The notes under the pieces are model-generated. The model saw nothing but the letters and a program-made list of their open reading frames with translations. It did not search any database and had not been told where the DNA came from. Position numbers and translations under genes: made by a program. A stretch of DNA of 8,694 nucleotides from Chloroflexota bacterium (GTDB lineage: Bacteria; Chloroflexota; Anaerolineae; Anaerolineales; UBA11858). Shown here one piece after another: positions 5,472 through 8,694 of the stretch. Position 1 is the stretch's first letter; each line of letters opens with the position of its first letter. The DNA lies in contig DAOUWT010000092.1 in assembly GCA_030666985.1 (NCBI GenBank), forward strand, positions 1-8,694, written 5' to 3'.

Positions 5472-6652
5472 GGAATTATCTCATCCAGCACATTGCCAAG
5501 CTCTCTGCTTTCTTCAACCTGATCGCTAAGATAATCGGCCATGAACTGAGAGCGTCTGAGGCGTAAGGCCAGGGGAGCCACTGTCCGCAGGTCTTGAAAA
5601 GTGACCTCCAAGCGAGCGTCCGCTGCGGCGTAGGCCCGGGCCGCCTCGAACAAGGTGATCTCCGCTCGGAGAGAGTCTATCTTTAATTTCTCGATAAGTT
5701 CCAAACCAGCATGGGCAATTTTTTCGGGGAGTTTTACTTCCTGCAAGTTGTCACGGCTGAGTTGAATTTCTTCTCGCAAGGCTTGTGTGTCTCCCATAAA
5801 TTGCTCTCCAAAACCTCGAGGATTGACCTTATAAGCACGGGTACGCTGGTAAGCCTCCAAACGTTCCGCCTTGGTTTCCAAGCCCCTTACGATCACCCGC
5901 AAGCCAAAGCGATCCATAATTTGGGGACGCAAGTGGCCTTCCTCCGGATTCATCGAGCCAATTAGGGCAAAATCCGAGCGATACGTGGCTGACATAGCTC
6001 CCCGGCGGACGGTGAACTGACCCTGGGCGGCGGCGTCCAAAATGGCGTCCACCACCTGATCCGAGAGCATGTTGACCTCATCCACGTAGAGCAAGTTTCG
6101 GTCGGCGTGGGATAAAATTCCCCGTTTCAGGCGCATGCGTTCACTCACTTCCGCCTGCGGATCCAGCCCCCCCACGACATCCTCCAAACGGGCGTTGAGC
6201 GGTAGTTCCACCAGGCGCACTTTCTCAAGTTCAGAAAGAGCTTCGCCTTGGCCATATTTCTGGGCGCAGTCTGGGCAAACGGCATCTATTCCGCTGGTTT
6301 CGATGTCATCTTCCAGGCATCCATAGTGACATAAGCTCCGTTTCACGTGGGGGAGCAAATCTACCAGGCCCCGGACCGCCGTGGTCTTCCCCGTCCCCCT
6401 GGGCCCAATCAAAAGCACTCCGCCCAAATTAGGGTTGACAAGGGAAAGCAAGAGTGCCAATTTCATTTCTTTCTGACTAACCAGGGCCAGAAAAGGGAAA
6501 GGTGGCCGCTCCACTAAACCGGCGTCTTCCTGGGGTTGCTCTGCCCGGTAGATTCGCCCGGTAGCGCGGTCTAATAGCTCTTGCAAAGAACTGACCTCAG
6601 TGACTATTTCAGGCTCTGTTGAAAAATCGAAATTTGTTTCTTCTTTAGACAT
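5468..6652 (-). CDS. Magnesium-chelatase subunit I-type AAA+ ATPase (BchI/ChlI-like)
   Basis: From the ATG at 6652 the protein is 394 aa. Walker A GPRGTGKT (83-90), Walker B LLYVDEVN (187-194), sensor-1 GSMNPEEG with Asn235, and the arginine-finger region RPQIMDRFG (242-250, Arg248) are all present, followed by a helical C-terminal lid. An insertion after Walker A carries two Cys pairs (C108/C112 and C126/C129), which could bind zinc and are common in the ChlI family. The family drives Mg2+ insertion into protoporphyrin together with a D subunit carrying a VWA domain. No D, H or other tetrapyrrole gene is in the window, so a general MoxR/ChlI-like chaperone role is equally possible. The gene runs on into rsmD through an ATGA overlap. 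Start: the reading frame stays open to TTG 6742, but residues upstream of 6652 derive from palindromic repeats; ATG 6676 is an alternative. There is no clear ribosome binding site at either ATG, and TATACA just before 6652 would suit a leaderless transcript. Confidence 0.85.
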   Translation of the reverse strand: MSKEETNFDFSTEPEIVTEVSSLQELLDRATGRIYRAEQPQEDAGLVERPPFPFLALVSQKEMKLALLLSLVNPNLGGVLLIGPRGTGKTTAVRGLVDLLPHVKRSLCHYGCLEDDIETSGIDAVCPDCAQKYGQGEALSELEKVRLVELPLNARLEDVVGGLDPQAEVSERMRLKRGILSHADRNLLYVDEVNMLSDQVVDAILDAAAQGQFTVRRGAMSATYRSDFALIGSMNPEEGHLRPQIMDRFGLRVIVRGLETKAERLEAYQRTRAYKVNPRGFGEQFMGDTQALREEIQLSRDNLQEVKLPEKIAHAGLELIEKLKIDSLRAEITLFEAARAYAAADARLEVTFQDLRTVAPLALRLRRSQFMADYLSDQVEESRELGNVLDEIIP

Positions 6653-6684
6653 GGGTTTTGTATATCCAATATCCATTGCAGGCT

Positions 6685-6779
6685 CGAGGAGGAACGCCAG
6701 TTCCCTCGGACTCAGCCCGCAGGAGCTGTCGATCCTGCTCAAGCATTAACCCGCAGGAGCTGCCGATCCTGCTCGAGCG
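6685..6779. repeat. REP-like cluster: two near-identical 29-bp palindromic units plus a third hairpin
   Basis: The unit at 6716-6744 and the unit at 6750-6778 match at 27 of 29 positions. Each contains GCAGGA-N8-TCCTGC (6719-6738 and 6753-6772), so each folds into a hairpin. A third hairpin lies at 6685-6708: CGAG, GGAAC, a 4-base loop, GTTCC, CTCG, with a 2-base bulge. The cluster sits upstream of the AAA+ ATPase gene and accounts for the open frame that continues past its real start. Confidence 0.8.
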
Positions 6780-6791
6780 TAGAGTGGTAAC

Positions 6792-6854
6792 GAGTGAAAC
6801 GTGACTTCACGCAACACGCATCACGCACCACGCATCACGTATCACTCATCACTC
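6792..6854. repeat. RCGTGAW heptad array, 7 units plus 2 inverted units; overlaps gtrA-like stop codon
   Basis: Plus-strand units 6806-6854 are TTCACGC, AACACGC, ATCACGC, ACCACGC, ATCACGT, ATCACTC, ATCACTC, exact 7-base spacing. Preceding units GAGTGAA and ACGTGAC (6792-6805) are in opposite orientation. Arm 6792-6804 pairs with arm 6835-6847 at 12 of 13 positions, with a 30-base loop. The TGA stop of the GtrA-family gene (6849-6851) is inside the last unit. Confidence 0.92.
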
Positions 6855-7310
6855 CACATCATTATATGTCCAATACCGATTCACGAAAAAATTCCAGAGC
6901 AGCACCACCAGGACAGCCACTCCCAGGGCGACGCTGTATCCCAGGATATCTGCCGTCAATATCCAGAGTGGCAAGAATGGCAAACGTTCCGCCAAACTCC
7001 GCAGGGGGGCTTCTAGCCAGGCGAAGATGGGTGTTCTAATCCCTAGCCCAACGACATTGACCACAAAAAAGGTCGCTATCTGACTGGCAATTGGCTTCGA
7101 GCGCGAGTCGGGGTAGGTCCAATAGCGGTTCCAAAGGAAATTACTGCTCACAGCAACCGTAAAGGACAAGGTCTGAGACCAAAGGGCTGGCACGGTAAGC
7201 AAACTTACCAATATATGAAAAGTGCCAAAATCCACCATGGCTCCAATGGTTCCAACAACGAGGAAACGCAAAAAGCGGGTTCTCTCTTGTTGGTCTGTAA
7301 TAATTCTCAT
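6849..7310 (-). CDS. GtrA-family polyprenyl-phosphate glycan flippase-like membrane protein
   Basis: From ATG 7310 the product is 153 aa with four hydrophobic segments (about residues 13-38, 44-60, 75-98, 122-146). It has the GtrA signature at both halves: NFLWNRYWTYPD (57-68) and NFFVNRYWTYND (140-151), an internal near-repeat. RFLRFLVVGTIGAMVDFGTF (12-31) fits the family N-terminus. GtrA proteins are thought to move lipid-linked sugars across the membrane for O-antigen glucosylation, teichoic-acid or arabinogalactan decoration. The frame stays open to a TTG at 7358, but M17 has AGGAA four bases ahead of it and the conserved start context, so 7310 is preferred. The gene upstream on the same strand encodes a UDP-sugar enzyme, supporting a surface-glycan role. 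The stop codon lies in a heptad array. Confidence 0.88.
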   Translation of the reverse strand: MRIITDQQERTRFLRFLVVGTIGAMVDFGTFHILVSLLTVPALWSQTLSFTVAVSSNFLWNRYWTYPDSRSKPIASQIATFFVVNVVGLGIRTPIFAWLEAPLRSLAERLPFLPLWILTADILGYSVALGVAVLVVLLWNFFVNRYWTYNDVE

Positions 7311-7488
7311 AGAATTCCTATAATCCGCTAATCGGCTGTAAAATACACAGCTTGCCAATCTGCGCTAGTTCTTTGTAATTACTCTTTCCCCCTAGCGAGT
7401 TATTCTTGTTATCCACGGGATAGCAAAGATTTGCAACCGAGCGGCGGCGTTCGGTGGGGACACCTTCACTATCCTTTGGGAAGCGGAA

Positions 7489-8439
7489 TCATAAATTTTC
7501 CCGGAAGTACGGGAGCGTCTTTCTTAAGCCTTCTTCCAACCCAATCACAGGCTCCCATCCCAGAACCTCTTTAGCGCGGGAAATATCAGGCCGGCGGCGT
7601 TCGGGGTCTCCTTCTCCGCGCCTATCGGGTAACATGGTAAGGGGAACCAGGTTCTCCAACAATATGTTAATTACTTCGGCAAACTCTAAAATACTTATTT
7701 CATGCGGGTTGCCAATATTGACCGGGCGATGTTCGTCTGAGAGGAGTAAGCGGTAAATGCCTTCAATGAGATCATCTACATAACAAAAGCTGCGAGTTTG
7801 GGCGCCATCGCCGTAGATAGTGAGAGGCTTTCCTTGCAAGGCTTGTTTGATGAAGTTGGGAACAACGCGCCCATCGTCCAGGCGCATGCGCGGCCCATAG
7901 GTATTGAATATGCGCACAATCCGCGTATCAATGTCATGAAAACGATGATAGGCCAGGGTGAGGGCCTCTGCAAAACGTTTGGCTTCGTCGTATACCGACC
8001 GCTCTCCCACCGGGTCAACGCGCCCCCAGTAATTTTCATCTTGGGGATGGACTTCGGGGTCTCCGTAGATTTCACTGGTGGAAGCCAGCAAGAACCTGGC
8101 GTTGTAGGCCTTGGCCACCCCCAGCGTGTTGTGCGTCCCCAAGGCTCCCGCCTTCATAGTTTGGATAGGCAGATTCACGTACCCGTAAGGTGAGTGGGGG
8201 TTGGGACTGGCCGGAGAGGCAAAGTGCATTACGGCATCCAAGTCTCCCGGGACGAAGATGAAGTTGGAAACATCGTGACGAATAAATGAAAATCGCTGAT
8301 GACCGCTCAAATGAGCCAGGTTTTCAGCCCGGCCGGTGATGAAGTTATCCATTCCTACTACTTCATGCCCTTTTTCCAGCAAGTGGTCGCATAAATGGGA
8401 TCCCAAAAAACCGGCTGCTCCTGTAACTAGAATTCGCAT
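7489..8439 (-). CDS. UDP-glucuronate decarboxylase (UDP-xylose synthase), SDR/NDP-sugar family
   Basis: From ATG 8439 the product is 316 aa, the usual length for bacterial UXS. It starts MRILVTGAAGFLGSHL (NAD-binding GxxGxxG at G7, G10, G13), then has MDNFITG, MHFASPASP (the SPASP signature), the catalytic TSEIYGDP block (T121, E123), SVYDEAKR with Tyr150 and Lys154, RIVRIFNTYGPRM, QTRSFCYVDDLIEG, and ends RRRPDISRAKEVLGWEP. The SPASP and TSEIYGDP blocks distinguish UXS from other family members such as GalE or RmlB. The reaction is UDP-glucuronate to UDP-xylose plus CO2. The start has AGGAG six bases upstream (8446-8450). The open frame continues upstream, but that part encodes the RCGTGAW repeat (translated as a His-Val-Ser-Arg-Phe pattern) and is not part of the protein. 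Likely to work with nearby glycan genes including the GtrA-like one. Confidence 0.95.
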   Translation of the reverse strand: MRILVTGAAGFLGSHLCDHLLEKGHEVVGMDNFITGRAENLAHLSGHQRFSFIRHDVSNFIFVPGDLDAVMHFASPASPNPHSPYGYVNLPIQTMKAGALGTHNTLGVAKAYNARFLLASTSEIYGDPEVHPQDENYWGRVDPVGERSVYDEAKRFAEALTLAYHRFHDIDTRIVRIFNTYGPRMRLDDGRVVPNFIKQALQGKPLTIYGDGAQTRSFCYVDDLIEGIYRLLLSDEHRPVNIGNPHEISILEFAEVINILLENLVPLTMLPDRRGEGDPERRRPDISRAKEVLGWEPVIGLEEGLRKTLPYFRENL

Positions 8440-8461
8440 GTTGTGCTCCTTTATAATTTTG

Positions 8462-8528
8462 AAGTGAAACGTGATACGTGATACATGAAAACGTGATACG
8501 TGAAGCATGATGCGTGATCTCACGTGAT
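8462..8528 (+). repeat. RCGTGAW heptad array, about 9 units
   Basis: Units AAGTGAA, ACGTGAT, ACGTGAT, ACATGAA, then one extra A, ACGTGAT, ACGTGAA, GCATGAT, GCGTGAT, then three extra bases, ACGTGAT (8522-8528). Periodicity is 7 bases with two phase slips. It lies upstream of the UXS gene, ends with the palindrome TCACGTGA (8520-8527), and is the fifth occurrence of this family in the window. Confidence 0.92.
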
Positions 8529-8540
8529 TATTCAGTCCCC

Positions 8541-8694
8541 GTGGATTTGGGGAGAGCGTGCCACGCGGGGGGGGGGAGGGCGGCAACCGGGGGCGGGGAA
8601 CCCCCCCCCAGGCGCGGCAACCACGCCCAAACCTGGCCCAACCCCGGGGGGAAAGCTCCCCGGCCCGGGCGAGGCCTTACCATCCCCCCACCAC
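8541..8694. other. GC-rich low-complexity end of the window
   Basis: I count 36 A or T in 154 bases, so about 77% GC. There is a run of 10 G (8567-8576), a run of 9 C (8601-8609) and many shorter runs. No coding region, RNA gene or recognisable element is visible. The change in composition is abrupt and unlike anything else in the window. It could be an assembly or read-quality artefact at a contig end or a real low-complexity stretch; the sequence alone does not decide. Confidence 0.7.

Noticed and set aside
5468..6742. Evidence of bacteriochlorophyll synthesis from the BchI-like gene
   Set aside because: ChlI-type ATPases are widespread in non-photosynthetic bacteria and no other pigment gene is present.
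7318..7488. Continuation of the decarboxylase frame for 56 codons past its TGA, or a small gene there
   Set aside because: The frame is open from the TGA at 7489 to a TAG at 7318, but there is no good start codon with a ribosome binding site and no recognised domain. An open run of this length is expected by chance a few percent of the time. The short resemblance around 7443-7467 to 7593-7615 (shared GGCGGCGTTCGG) is too small to call a duplicated gene remnant.
8440..8586. N-terminal extension of the UDP-glucuronate decarboxylase
   Set aside because: The in-frame extension is a translation of heptad repeats and GC-rich sequence; the ATG at 8439 has a good ribosome binding site and starts the Rossmann fold in the usual place.

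Overview
The window looks like a piece of a moderately GC-rich bacterial chromosome, probably a metagenome contig from Chloroflexota (Anaerolineae-like). That placement is inference. It rests on the large divergent class II aldolase, the SPFH protein with a C-terminal DNA-binding-type tail, the RsmD variant with an APPQY motif, and 7-bp repeat arrays in many intergenic gaps. I see no rRNA, tRNA, CRISPR array, transposase or phage gene.

Layout. Positions 1-90 hold three copies of a 31-bp tandem repeat, followed by a small membrane-anchored NERD-like protein (114-803, +). A strong bidirectional terminator (843-874) separates it from a convergent minus-strand pair: an SPFH-domain protein (897-1955) and, upstream of it, an unrecognised 172-aa helical protein (2095-2613). 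A 332-bp divergent intergenic region carries two outward promoters, a GGTATTR heptad array and a long hairpin. It leads to a class II fructose-bisphosphate aldolase-like gene (2946-4361, +) and a Nudix hydrolase (about 4435-4938, +). The Nudix gene overlaps the convergent rsmD (4896-5471, -) by 43 bp. rsmD is joined by an ATGA overlap to a magnesium-chelatase-I-type AAA+ ATPase (5468-about 6652, -). Further upstream on the minus strand lie a GtrA-family membrane protein (6849-7310) and a UDP-glucuronate decarboxylase (7489-8439). The last 154 bases are about 77% GC with long G and C runs and look unlike the rest.

Gene cooperation. Three pairings are suggested by the sequence. RsmD and the AAA+ ATPase are translationally coupled. 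The UDP-xylose synthase and GtrA protein may both serve cell-surface glycan synthesis. The SPFH protein and the 172-aa protein share strand and may be one transcription unit. The aldolase and Nudix genes are co-directional with a short gap.

Most unusual feature. Intergenic space is filled with strictly 7-bp-periodic degenerate repeats (RCGTGAW at five places, RRTATTR at one). In two places these arrays supply the stop codon of a gene and are arranged as head-to-head inverted arrays able to fold into long hairpins.
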